Positions 24,938 to 33,763 of a stretch of DNA of 64,000 bases are shown here, piece after piece (positions within the stretch are counted from its first letter, which is position 1; every line of letters begins with the position of its first letter). The position numbers and the translations under genes were made by a program. A model generated the notes under the pieces. That model was not told where the DNA came from, did not search any database, and saw only the letters and a list, made by a program, of their open reading frames with translations. This DNA comes from Bacillota bacterium (GTDB lineage: Bacteria; Bacillota; Clostridia; Acetivibrionales; DSM-1351), in contig JAEWSZ010000106.1 in assembly GCA_023397905.1 (NCBI GenBank), positions 1 through 64,000 on the forward strand, written 5' to 3'.

Positions 24938-26248
24938 ATGAAGAAAGCAATTTCGTTATTTCTGGCTTTTTCTGTGGTAGTTTCCGTGTTTCTGGCAGGA
25001 TGTGGAGGAGACAGCGGCAGCAACGGCGCCGGAGCTCAGACAACCGCTGAAGCGACGAATACCGGGAAGCCTGTAAAGCTGCTTTTGTGGCGGGCGGGCA
25101 ATGATCAGACAGGCCGGGAGTTTGATCAGAAGCTGATAGACGGTTATAAAAAAATCAAGCCCAATGTGGAAATCGAGTATTCTGAGGCGCCATTCGGAAA
25201 TGAATTTGAAACAAAATTGAATATGGCTTTTGCATCCAATTCAGCGCCGGACTTGATTGAACACTTTATCGCCTCTCTTGCGGAGAGGGCATCAAAGGGG
25301 CAATACCTTGCCATCGACGATTATCTGAACAATTGGGATGAAAAAAGCGATATTATCGAGTCAAATATTGACGCAGGTACTTTTGACGGCAAGGTATACG
25401 GAATCGGCTATTATCCGGCTCCGGCACTGTATGTTTACCGTAAGGACTACTTCAAGGAAGCCGGCCTGGATCCTGAAAATCCGCCGAAGACCTGGAACGA
25501 TCTGGCTGAAGCCGCGGTCAAGCTTACAAAAAGAAACGGTGACGAAGTCACACGTGCAGGACTTGCATTCACAATTGACAATTATAAATGGCTTGTTCCC
25601 TTCGCCCGTGCCAACGGAGCCCAGCTGACAAAAGACGGACAACCCTCTTTTGACGCTCCCGAATTTGCGGCGGCCCTGTCTTATTTTACCGATCTTATGC
25701 GCAATAAAAAAGTCAACATAGAGCGCACTGAAAAGCAGGAATGGGCACAGCCGATTTACACTCTGGGACAGGCGGCTATTGCTATCATGCACCCTGACCA
25801 GCTGAACGCCATGATAAAAAATGATCCCTCAATGAAGGATAAAACCGGCTTCTTATTTCCTGAAAAGGATGGGAAGTCAAATATGTGGGTTGGAAACGGC
25901 TTCATGTTTATAAACGCCAATTCCAATGCAAAGGATGAATCCTGGGATTTTGTAAAATATACCCTGAGCAAGGACAATGTATGGGACGGCTATAAATCAG
26001 CGGGACATCCTGTGGTAAGGAAATCCCTTGTGGATCAGTATGTCAGTGACGACCCGTGGCTGAACGATCCTGTAATCAATGCCAGCAAGGTGGGTACAGG
26101 TGCGGAGAAGGTGACATATTTCAGCCTGATTCAGAATAAATATCTTGTTCAGGCCGAGCAGGAAGCGTACTTTGGAAAGAAAGCCCCGGAACAGGCATTA
26201 AAGGATGCAGTGGACCAGCTGAAGAAGGAACTGGCGGTTGCAAAATAA
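24938..26248 (+). CDS. Extracellular sugar-type solute-binding lipoprotein (ABC importer)
   Basis: A 436-residue lipoprotein with a signal peptide and lipobox VFLAGC, lipidated at C22, then a Gly/Ser/Ala linker and a family-1 binding-protein fold. The ATG at 24938 lies behind AAGGAGG; the longer reading from 24815 has no signal at its end. It feeds permeases at 26332 and 27280. The genes after these encode a sulfatase and its maturase, so a sulfated saccharide is a reasonable ligand. Confidence 0.92.
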   Translation: MKKAISLFLAFSVVVSVFLAGCGGDSGSNGAGAQTTAEATNTGKPVKLLLWRAGNDQTGREFDQKLIDGYKKIKPNVEIEYSEAPFGNEFETKLNMAFASNSAPDLIEHFIASLAERASKGQYLAIDDYLNNWDEKSDIIESNIDAGTFDGKVYGIGYYPAPALYVYRKDYFKEAGLDPENPPKTWNDLAEAAVKLTKRNGDEVTRAGLAFTIDNYKWLVPFARANGAQLTKDGQPSFDAPEFAAALSYFTDLMRNKKVNIERTEKQEWAQPIYTLGQAAIAIMHPDQLNAMIKNDPSMKDKTGFLFPEKDGKSNMWVGNGFMFINANSNAKDESWDFVKYTLSKDNVWDGYKSAGHPVVRKSLVDQYVSDDPWLNDPVINASKVGTGAEKVTYFSLIQNKYLVQAEQEAYFGKKAPEQALKDAVDQLKKELAVAK

Positions 26249-26264
26249 AAGCACAGTGATGTTA

Positions 26265-26293
26265 AGGGGGCATAGCTGAAGGGTTATGCCCCT
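26265..26293 (+). other. Intercistronic hairpin after the binding-protein gene
   Basis: AGGGGCATA (within 26265-26274) pairs with TATGCCCCT at 26285-26293 around a 10-base loop, followed by CATCTTT. This is a strong stem with a weak T-tract, fitting partial termination or transcript protection between binding protein and permease. Confidence 0.65.
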
Positions 26294-26331
26294 CATCTTT
26301 AATAAATACATTGAAGAAAGGGGCGGGCGGA

Positions 26332-27264
26332 ATGCAGAATCATTCACTTCGTGCAGCGGCAGAAAAAAGCGGCAGATATCATTATAAAAGAAAATATAAA
26401 CACCAGCTGGCCGGATACTTATTTGCCCTTCCGGGCTACAGCATTTATTTCCTTTTTGTTTTCATACCTGTGGTGGTTACCTTTTATCTTAGCTTTACAA
26501 ATTACGACTTATACCATACCAGAGACTTTATCGGAATTTCAAACTATATTGGGTTGGCAAAAGATCCGACCTTTCTGATATCAGTTAAAAATACATTTAT
26601 TTATTCTTTGTTTACCATAATCCCGCAAATGCTGCTGGGATTGATAACAGCTGTTATGCTCAATGAAAATCTCTACGGGCAAAAATTTTTCCGAGTCAGT
26701 TTCTATATTCCGAATATAACAGCCATGGCCGCAATTTCAATGGTCTGGCTTTGGATATATGACCCTACGCAGGGGATTTTAAATTCTGTCCTGCGTACCC
26801 TGGGACTCCCGGCTCAGAAGTGGCTTTTTGATTTAAACCTGGCCATGCCGTCGGTTATTATAATGAGTATCTGGAAAGCCATCGGATATAACATGATCAT
26901 CTATCTGTCCGGTCTCCAGCAAATCCCGGGTGAATTGTATGAAGCCGCGGAGGTAGACGGAGCTACCGGTATCCGGAGGTTCTGGCATATTACCGTCCCC
27001 ATGCTGAAGCCAACTTCATTTTTCCTGCTTATCACAGGCTCGGTAAACTCCTTCAGCGTATTTGAACAGGTCAATATACTGACCCAGGGGGGACCTATGA
27101 ATGCTACGACTACCATTGTCCACCAAATATACTCAAGAGCCTTTACCGAATTTAAAATGGGCTATGCTTCCGCTATTGCCGTGTTTTTGCTGGCGGTTGT
27201 ACTCATAATTACCTTCGTCAATTTCAAATATGGAAATGAAGGTGCCGATATCGAGGCGGGCTGA
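26332..27264 (+). CDS. ABC sugar-type permease, MalF/UgpA class
   Basis: A 310-residue membrane protein with six segments and the EAA loop LYEAAEVDGATGIRRFWHI followed by TVPMLKP. A basic N-terminal stretch precedes the first helix. The ATG at 26332 was chosen because the TTG at 26311 would include the GAAAGGGG ribosome binding site. It pairs with the permease at 27280. Confidence 0.92.
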   Translation: MQNHSLRAAAEKSGRYHYKRKYKHQLAGYLFALPGYSIYFLFVFIPVVVTFYLSFTNYDLYHTRDFIGISNYIGLAKDPTFLISVKNTFIYSLFTIIPQMLLGLITAVMLNENLYGQKFFRVSFYIPNITAMAAISMVWLWIYDPTQGILNSVLRTLGLPAQKWLFDLNLAMPSVIIMSIWKAIGYNMIIYLSGLQQIPGELYEAAEVDGATGIRRFWHITVPMLKPTSFFLLITGSVNSFSVFEQVNILTQGGPMNATTTIVHQIYSRAFTEFKMGYASAIAVFLLAVVLIITFVNFKYGNEGADIEAG

Positions 27265-27279
27265 GAGGAGCAAGAATAT

Positions 27280-28149
27280 ATGAAGATTTCCAGAAAACAA
27301 TATAAAAAAGTAATATACTCGGGAGTGTTCTTCCTGCTTTCACTGATAATGCTGATGCCCTTCATTGTAATGGTATCGACTTCTCTGAAAAGCCCGGCTG
27401 AAATCAATACTCCAACGGTAAACCTTATACCTTCGAAATTTATGTTCGGCAATTATGTCACCGCCATGAAGTCGGGAAATTGGGTACGGTGGTTTTTCAA
27501 TTCCGTATATGTGACGGCATTTGTAACCATTGTAAGCCTCTTTTTTAATTCCCTGTCGGGCTTTGCATTTTCAAGGCTGGATTTCAGGGGAAGAAATTTT
27601 ATGTTTTATTCAACTTTGCTGGGACTGATGATACCGCAGCAGATAATTATGGTGCCAGTTTTTATCATCCTGAAAAACTTCCCGTTTTTCGGTGGAAACA
27701 ACCTGCTGGGGCAGGGCGGGATCGGACTGGTAGACAGCTATGCGGGCTTGATGCTGCCGGGATTGGCGGGAGCTTTCGGGGTATTTATGTGCAGGCAGTA
27801 TTTTCTCAATTTTCCGAAAGCCCTGGACGAGGCGGCGGAAATTGACGGTTGCTCCACCTTCCGGCTGTATTTTCAGATTTATCTGCCGCTGAGCAAGCCT
27901 TTGTTTGCCAGCCTGGGGGTGCTCAAAATGACCTCTGTCTGGAATGACTATGTGTGGCCGTTGATAATTACCAACTCGGACAGCATGAGGACGGTACAGC
28001 TGGCTATTACCATATTCCGCAATCAAGTGGTTCAATGGGAGCTTCTGATGGCTGGAACCACAGTGGTGACCGTGCCTTTGATCCTGGTATTTATCCTGGC
28101 ACAGAGATTTTTTATCCAGGGGCTGATGGCCGGAGGAGTAAAGGGCTGA
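27280..28149 (+). CDS. ABC sugar-type permease, MalG/UgpE class
   Basis: A 289-residue membrane protein with the EAA loop LDEAAEIDGCSTFRLYFQIY and the typical C-terminal GLMAGGVKG. It follows the partner permease by 15 bases behind a GAGAGGAG site. No ATPase gene is present in the operon, so a shared MsmK-like ATPase is presumed. Confidence 0.92.
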   Translation: MKISRKQYKKVIYSGVFFLLSLIMLMPFIVMVSTSLKSPAEINTPTVNLIPSKFMFGNYVTAMKSGNWVRWFFNSVYVTAFVTIVSLFFNSLSGFAFSRLDFRGRNFMFYSTLLGLMIPQQIIMVPVFIILKNFPFFGGNNLLGQGGIGLVDSYAGLMLPGLAGAFGVFMCRQYFLNFPKALDEAAEIDGCSTFRLYFQIYLPLSKPLFASLGVLKMTSVWNDYVWPLIITNSDSMRTVQLAITIFRNQVVQWELLMAGTTVVTVPLILVFILAQRFFIQGLMAGGVKG

Positions 28150-28187
28150 CCCTGATATTAGCAGGATAGAAGAATAGGAGATATGCC

Positions 28188-29645
28188 ATGAATAATAAAA
28201 AAAACATCATACTTCTGATGACCGATCAGCATCGGATGGATTATGTTAGCTTTGCGGGAAGTAAAAAGATTTCCACCCCCAACATTGACAGGATCGCAGA
28301 AAGCGTGGGTTTCACCTGCTGCCAGACGGTAAACCCCATCTGCACCCCGGCCAGGACTGCGCTGGCTACAGGCAAATATACGCATCAGATCGGCACGCTG
28401 GCAATGTCCGGAGATCTGAGCCGGCAGTTTCCAACATATATGCAGGCGCTGCAGAAAGCCGGTTATCACACCAGCGGAATAGGAAAATTTCATTATTTGC
28501 AGACCTGGGAGTGGAACACCAAAAGAGGCAGGGGCGTCAACCTGACAGGTATAAGGGAGGACATGAAAAAATACGGTTTCGATTACATCTGGGAAACCTC
28601 CGGCAAACAGCTGTCACGTCAGAATTATTGCGATTATTGTGAATATATGGACAAAAAAGGCCTTCTTGATAAAATGCGTGATTTTGTGGACATGGCAGGC
28701 ATACACAATTCCGACTACCCCGACGATGAAGGGGAAGGAGAAGCGCTCCCCTGGCCTTTCGCCGAGGAGGACTATGTGGATATACTGACGGCGGACAAAA
28801 TAATAGAGAGCATCGGCAACAGACCTGAAACCAGGCCGTTCTTCATATTCGGTTCTTTCTGCAGTCCGCACAAACCCTTTGATCCGCCAAAAAGGTATCT
28901 GGATATGATCCCTTATGAAGAGGAAGACGACTTTATTCCGGGACCCAAAGCACTGACTGATCCGCAGAAGAAAAAGATTTACAGGAGACGCAGGGCGTAC
29001 AAGGCGATGATAAAGCTTGTGGACCACCAGGTGGGGCGTATTTTTGACAGGCTGGAAAAGGACAGGCTTCTTGAGGATACGGTCGTGATCTTTACATCCG
29101 ACCACGGGGAGATGCTGGGCGACCATTTCCGGGTACAGAAGTCCATCTATTGGAAAGAGGCGGTGACTGTTCCCACGGCCATCAGACATCCGGATTATAC
29201 GGACCGCAGGCTGATAAATACGCCGGTTGAGATCACCGACCTGGCCGCAACCATACTGGACATTGCAGGGCTTGATCCAAGCCAGTCGCTGAGCAAGGAA
29301 TGGCCGGCATTCAACGACATCGTACCCTCCCGCAGCCTGATGCCCATCGTCAGGGGAGAGACCGGCAAAATCAGGGATTTTGCCTTCAGCGAGTGCGACG
29401 GCAAATGGCAGATGCTCCGGACGGAGAAATGGAAATACGTGAGGCATCTGAAATATACTTCGCCACAGGACCTGAAGGAAGAGTTTTACGATCTGGAAAC
29501 AGGTCCGGATGAAATGGTAAACCTCATTGCCCATCCGGCTTATGCAGAAGCAATCGATTGGTGCAGAAAGAGGCGTGAATTTGTAACGGACACCACTCCG
29601 CCTGCGCAAACAAGCTGGGCGCCGTTAATGGGGAGTGAAAAATAG
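28188..29645 (+). CDS. Sulfatase (formylglycine-dependent)
   Basis: A 485-residue enzyme that hydrolyses a sulfate ester. The CxPxR maturation motif is C52-T-P-A-R56, so C52 would be oxidised to formylglycine. Metal residues include D13 in LLMTDQHR and the downstream TSDHGEMLGDH. No signal peptide is visible, so it acts in the cytoplasm on imported sulfated sugars. The next gene encodes the matching anaerobic maturase. The exact sulfated sugar cannot be named; heparinoid, chondroitin, mucin or algal sugars are possible. Confidence 0.93.
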   Translation: MNNKKNIILLMTDQHRMDYVSFAGSKKISTPNIDRIAESVGFTCCQTVNPICTPARTALATGKYTHQIGTLAMSGDLSRQFPTYMQALQKAGYHTSGIGKFHYLQTWEWNTKRGRGVNLTGIREDMKKYGFDYIWETSGKQLSRQNYCDYCEYMDKKGLLDKMRDFVDMAGIHNSDYPDDEGEGEALPWPFAEEDYVDILTADKIIESIGNRPETRPFFIFGSFCSPHKPFDPPKRYLDMIPYEEEDDFIPGPKALTDPQKKKIYRRRRAYKAMIKLVDHQVGRIFDRLEKDRLLEDTVVIFTSDHGEMLGDHFRVQKSIYWKEAVTVPTAIRHPDYTDRRLINTPVEITDLAATILDIAGLDPSQSLSKEWPAFNDIVPSRSLMPIVRGETGKIRDFAFSECDGKWQMLRTEKWKYVRHLKYTSPQDLKEEFYDLETGPDEMVNLIAHPAYAEAIDWCRKRREFVTDTTPPAQTSWAPLMGSEK

Positions 29646-29683
29646 TAGCATAATGAACATGCCAATGGGAAAGAAGTGAATAT

Positions 29684-30820
29684 ATGCCGCCAATCAGTCT
29701 TTTAATCAAGCCTGCCTCCGGCAATTGCAATCTGAGATGCAAATATTGTTTTTACCACTCATTAGCTGAGAACCGTGCAGTCCCCTCCTATGGGGTGATG
29801 CAGCCAGGTACGCTGGAGGCGGTTGTCAGAAATGCGCTGGAATATGCGGACGAAGTATGTACATTTGCATTCCAGGGAGGAGAGCCCACACTGGCAGGCC
29901 TGGATTTCTTTCAGCAGTTGATTGGATTTGTACACCTTTATAATACAAAAAAGGTCAAGGTAAACTATGCCCTGCAAACAAACGGACTGTTAATAGATGA
30001 GCCATGGGCCGAGTTTCTTCACAGGCACAGGTTCCTTGTGGGTATTTCACTGGACGGGACAAAAGAGATACACGATCTGATGCGCCTGGATATCCACGGA
30101 AAAGGGACTTATCAGAGAGTATTGAAAACAACGGTTCTGTTTGACCGGTATGGAGTGGATTACAATATTTTGTGTGTAATCAATACCTATATTGCCAGGA
30201 GTATACGTAAAGTATACGGCGCCTTCAAAAAGCACGGTTTCAGGTATCTGCAGTTTATTCCGTGTCTTGACCCTCTGGGGGAGGCTCCCGGGGGCTATGA
30301 GCACTCATTGACGCCGGAACGGTATGCAATGTGTCTGAAAAATCTTTTTGACCTGTGGTATCAGGATCTGATAAAAGGTGAAAGGGTCAGTATCAGGTAT
30401 TTTGAAAATCTTGTGGGCATGCTCATGGGATATCCGCCGGAGTCCTGCGGCATGAGCGGGGAATGTCAGACCGCTTTTGTCATCGAAGGGGATGGGGGTG
30501 TTTATCCCTGTGATTTTTATGTTTTTGATGAATGGCATATGGGAAATGTCTCTGACAGCAGCTTTTTTGAATTGAAAAAGAGTGAGGCTTCATGCCGGTT
30601 TACCCGGTTATCCCAATATGTGGATCCCAAATGCGGAAAGTGCAAATGGTTTAAGCTTTGCAGGGGAGGCTGCCGGAGGGAAAGAGAGCCTTTCATGGGA
30701 AATCTGCCCGCATTGAACCGTTTCTGCGGTTCTTATGAAGAATTTTTCAGCTATTCATATGAGAGGCTGCTGCAGCTTGGAAGAATGTTTTCCGCCAATA
30801 ACGGCGGTATAAATATCTGA
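29684..30820 (+). CDS. Anaerobic sulfatase-maturating enzyme, radical SAM/SPASM
   Basis: A 378-residue radical SAM enzyme that converts the sulfatase active-site cysteine to formylglycine without oxygen. The SAM cluster motif is C15-x3-C19-x2-C22 (CNLRCKYC), and the QGGEP motif follows at about 65. The C-terminal SPASM region carries further cysteines (PCDFYVFDEW; CGKCKWFKLCRGGCRRE). It lies 38 bases after the sulfatase. Length and cysteine pattern agree with anSME. Confidence 0.94.
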   Translation: MPPISLLIKPASGNCNLRCKYCFYHSLAENRAVPSYGVMQPGTLEAVVRNALEYADEVCTFAFQGGEPTLAGLDFFQQLIGFVHLYNTKKVKVNYALQTNGLLIDEPWAEFLHRHRFLVGISLDGTKEIHDLMRLDIHGKGTYQRVLKTTVLFDRYGVDYNILCVINTYIARSIRKVYGAFKKHGFRYLQFIPCLDPLGEAPGGYEHSLTPERYAMCLKNLFDLWYQDLIKGERVSIRYFENLVGMLMGYPPESCGMSGECQTAFVIEGDGGVYPCDFYVFDEWHMGNVSDSSFFELKKSEASCRFTRLSQYVDPKCGKCKWFKLCRGGCRREREPFMGNLPALNRFCGSYEEFFSYSYERLLQLGRMFSANNGGINI

Positions 30821-30837
30821 AGGAGGTTTTGTCAGGC

Positions 30838-31758
30838 GTGATACAATATTTATGGCTTGTTCCTCTGGGTTTTATGGTAGGGACCTTCGGAACACTGATA
30901 GGCGCGGGCGGGGGCTTTATACTGGTGCCCGTTTTGCTTATCCTGTATCCGGATAAAAGCCCGGATACAATAACGAGTATTTCTCTTGCCGTGGTTTTTT
31001 TTAATGCAATATCGGGATCAGTTGCCTATGCCAGAATGAAAAGGATTGACTTCAAATCGGGCGTCTGGTTTGCGGCGGCTACTGTTCCCGGTTCTATCCT
31101 CGGTTCAATCACAACTTCAATGATACCCAGGCAATTATTTAACGGCATATTCGGTGTACTGCTGGTGGCAATGGCGGTTTTTCTGTTTGCCCAGGCCAAA
31201 GGCGAGGAGCATAAGGCAATGGCGGATGGCAAGCTGCACATTACCAGAAGGCTCATGGATAAAACCGGCATGGAATATGTTTTCTCATACAATCCGGTCA
31301 CAGGAATAGTGTTGAGCGTATTTGTGGGCTATCTGTCAAGCTTGCTGGGAATCGGGGGAGGTATCATACACGTACCCGCTCTGGTAAGCCTTTTGAATTA
31401 TCCGGTCCATATCGCAACCGCCACATCCCACTTTATTCTAGCGATAATGGCACTCTCCGGCTCTGTAGTGCATGTATTGAACGGAGTTCTGTACCCGGGC
31501 CTGAAACAGATCATAGCCCTGGGCATAGGTGTGCTTTTCGGAGCGCAATTAGGCGCCAGGTTATCAAACCGCATACAGGGCAAAGTGATTATACGCAGTC
31601 TTGCGGCTGCCCTGGGGCTGGTGGGGATACGGATTTTTACAATGGTTTTCTCAGGCGATATTCATACGTTTTTATATATTTTACTGGTTATGGCGGGATT
31701 ATGTTTCATCTCACTGCTTGTATGGCTGGCCGTACGGAGAGCTAAAGCAAGGGGATGA
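30838..31758 (+). CDS. TauE/SafE-family anion permease (probable sulfite or sulfate exporter)
   Basis: A membrane protein of about 306 residues with eight or so hydrophobic segments and two inverted repeats with the glycine-rich motif GTLIGAGGGFILVP and its partner SLLGIGGGIIHVPAL. The TauE/SafE family exports sulfite and related sulfur anions. Placement after a sulfatase and its maturase suggests it removes released sulfate or sulfite. AGGAGG lies at 30821-30826; a GTG at 30838 has better spacing than the TTG at 30829, but either is possible. Confidence 0.85.
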   Translation: MIQYLWLVPLGFMVGTFGTLIGAGGGFILVPVLLILYPDKSPDTITSISLAVVFFNAISGSVAYARMKRIDFKSGVWFAAATVPGSILGSITTSMIPRQLFNGIFGVLLVAMAVFLFAQAKGEEHKAMADGKLHITRRLMDKTGMEYVFSYNPVTGIVLSVFVGYLSSLLGIGGGIIHVPALVSLLNYPVHIATATSHFILAIMALSGSVVHVLNGVLYPGLKQIIALGIGVLFGAQLGARLSNRIQGKVIIRSLAAALGLVGIRIFTMVFSGDIHTFLYILLVMAGLCFISLLVWLAVRRAKARG

Positions 31759-31789
31759 TGGGATAATTACATAAGATAAAGGTATAGGG

Positions 31790-31826
31790 AAATCCGGTAA
31801 GCATTTAATGTTTACCGGATTTTCTT
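31790..31826 (+). terminator. Rho-independent terminator after the sulfatase locus
   Basis: AAATCCGGTAA at 31790-31800 pairs perfectly with TTACCGGATTT at 31812-31822, followed by TCTT. It lies 31 bases after the permease stop and closes the first two-component/ABC locus. Confidence 0.88.
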
Positions 31827-31831
31827 ATGTC

Positions 31832-31860
31832 TTTATCCAGCTTTGGAAAAGTAGTATAAT
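31832..31860 (+). promoter_or_regulatory. Possible promoter of the second two-component locus
   Basis: TATAAT at 31855-31860 is a perfect -10 box with TTTATC 17 bases upstream as a poor -35. The weak -35 fits a gene needing an activator or kept at low level. It is 78 bases before the kinase start. Confidence 0.45.
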
Positions 31861-31938
31861 GATTATTATGTATACTATTTTAGCAAGGATATAATCGCCG
31901 CAGATGTTTGAAATAGCGCAGGAAGGAATGGTATATAT

Positions 31939-33723
31939 ATGAAAAAACTTATGGAAATTATAAAGCGGAAGCTGTATTTCAGCTCCATCGGCCAGAGAAT
32001 TTCCACAGTTATGGTAATAGTAATAATCGGTACGGTCATAGTTTTCATGATAAGTACCTACAACATCATGAGGCACCAGCTTTCAATCAAAACAGAATTG
32101 AATACTCAAAAGGATCTCACCACGGTTTCGGAAAAAATGGACCTTTTCTTTCAGCGGGTAAAAAGTGATTCTATTCTGGTGCTTGCCAGCGGCCCCTGCC
32201 AGGACCTGTTAAAAGGAGCCAACAAGACCCTGAATGCCGATTCCTCCGAACAGTACCGCATATACAGGCTTATACAGGGAACCATGAAAAGTATTTTTAC
32301 CGCGGATGATATTTACCGTACCATTATTTTTTATGACTTGAATGCAAATGCATACGCTCCGGTCAATATGCTGGTCCGGGATAAGAATTTTCAGGACCAG
32401 AAGAAAATAATGCTCGATTTTCTTGCCTCATCAAAAGACGCCCAATGGGTCACGCTTCACAAGAGCCCATGGCTTTTCAGAAGCAAGGATGCCGGGGATG
32501 ACTGCATAAGCTATCTGCACAAGGTTTATGACGGCAGCAGCGGGAAGCTCATAGGCGCCATGGAAATGGAGCTGAGCACTGACAGCATCTTCAAGCTGTA
32601 CAAAACTCTGGCCCAGAACGGGATGGATATTTTTATTCTGGACGGCGGCGGTATGGTGATTTCGGGCGGGAACCAGGACCTCCGGTATAAAAATTTCTCC
32701 GGGGAGAATTGGTATCAAGCTTTTGCGGATAAAAAGAAGTATATAGATCCGCAAAACAAATTGCTGTATATGTCAAAAAAATATTCCATGCTGGATTGGT
32801 CAATAGTTTGTACAATTCCGATGGAGGTGTATTTAAAGGACTTACATATATTTTCCGTAGTGGATATAGTAATCGGCTTAATATTGCTGGTCATAGCCTC
32901 TTTTCTTTCAAGGATACTGATCCGGTCCATTATAAAACCACTGGGCCGTATTACCAGAACGATTCAGGATATCGGAAAGGGCAATTATGAGCGGCGTATA
33001 AGAATACAGTACGGCGGTGAAATAGGAACCCTTGCCGCAGAGTTCAACAGAATGATCGACAAAACCAACGAGCTCATGCAGAAGATAATTAATACAGAAC
33101 AGAAAAAGAGGGAATCGGAATTGTCACTGGTGCAAATGCAGATGACGCCGCATTTTTTCTATAATATCCTGGAAAGCATCTGCGGCTTGATCGTAATTGA
33201 CGAAAAAAAGCTTGCAATCAAAACCGTGCAGCTGCTGTCGGCTTTTTACAGGGGAGTGCTGAATAAGGGAAAAGATATAATTCCTATTTCGGAAGAATTG
33301 AATATTGCAAAAAACTATCTGGAAATCATGCAGATCTGTCATTCAAATACCTTTTGCTATAAGATTCAATGCCCGGAAGAGCTTGAAAAATATCATATAA
33401 ACAAGCTGACTTTGCAGCCGATTCTGGAAAACGCGGTTCACCACGGGATTATAGCCAGCGGACGGAAGGGGGAAATCCTGATTTCGGTAACGGAGGCTGA
33501 AAACAGGATCAGGATCTGCATTTCCGACAATGGAAGCGGCATCAGCGCCCAAACACTGCAGAGTATCCATGAGGGCAAGGAGGAAGAGTATCACATGGAC
33601 AGCTTCGGCCTTAAAAATACGCAGGAAAGAATCAGGCTGCATTTCGGTGAGGATTACGGTCTTTCTATTCAAAGTGAGGAAAGCATGGGGACGGAAGTTG
33701 AGATTTTGCTTCCCATGCAATAG
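31939..33723 (+). CDS. YesM-type sensor histidine kinase
   Basis: A 594-residue membrane kinase with a membrane helix near 20-40, an extracytoplasmic sensor to about 295, a second helix near 305-325, a HAMP domain, the phosphorylated histidine in MTPHFFYNIL, and an HATPase domain (LQPILENAVHHG; ISDNGSGIS). It shares architecture with the kinase at 21455, but the sensor domains differ, so the two probably detect different ligands. It is followed after 40 bases by its response regulator. Confidence 0.93.
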   Translation: MKKLMEIIKRKLYFSSIGQRISTVMVIVIIGTVIVFMISTYNIMRHQLSIKTELNTQKDLTTVSEKMDLFFQRVKSDSILVLASGPCQDLLKGANKTLNADSSEQYRIYRLIQGTMKSIFTADDIYRTIIFYDLNANAYAPVNMLVRDKNFQDQKKIMLDFLASSKDAQWVTLHKSPWLFRSKDAGDDCISYLHKVYDGSSGKLIGAMEMELSTDSIFKLYKTLAQNGMDIFILDGGGMVISGGNQDLRYKNFSGENWYQAFADKKKYIDPQNKLLYMSKKYSMLDWSIVCTIPMEVYLKDLHIFSVVDIVIGLILLVIASFLSRILIRSIIKPLGRITRTIQDIGKGNYERRIRIQYGGEIGTLAAEFNRMIDKTNELMQKIINTEQKKRESELSLVQMQMTPHFFYNILESICGLIVIDEKKLAIKTVQLLSAFYRGVLNKGKDIIPISEELNIAKNYLEIMQICHSNTFCYKIQCPEELEKYHINKLTLQPILENAVHHGIIASGRKGEILISVTEAENRIRICISDNGSGISAQTLQSIHEGKEEEYHMDSFGLKNTQERIRLHFGEDYGLSIQSEESMGTEVEILLPMQ

Positions 33724-33763
33724 AAGCTTTAATATACCCGAATACAGGAGCGGAGGAACTGCA

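Noticed and set aside
28614..29609. 331-codon open frame on the minus strand across the sulfatase
   Set aside because: It is antisense to a convincing sulfatase with intact motifs, has no family resemblance and no suitable start signal.
33530..33763. N-terminal extension of the second response regulator
   Set aside because: It overlaps the kinase gene and precedes the proper receiver start at 33764, which has its own ribosome binding site.
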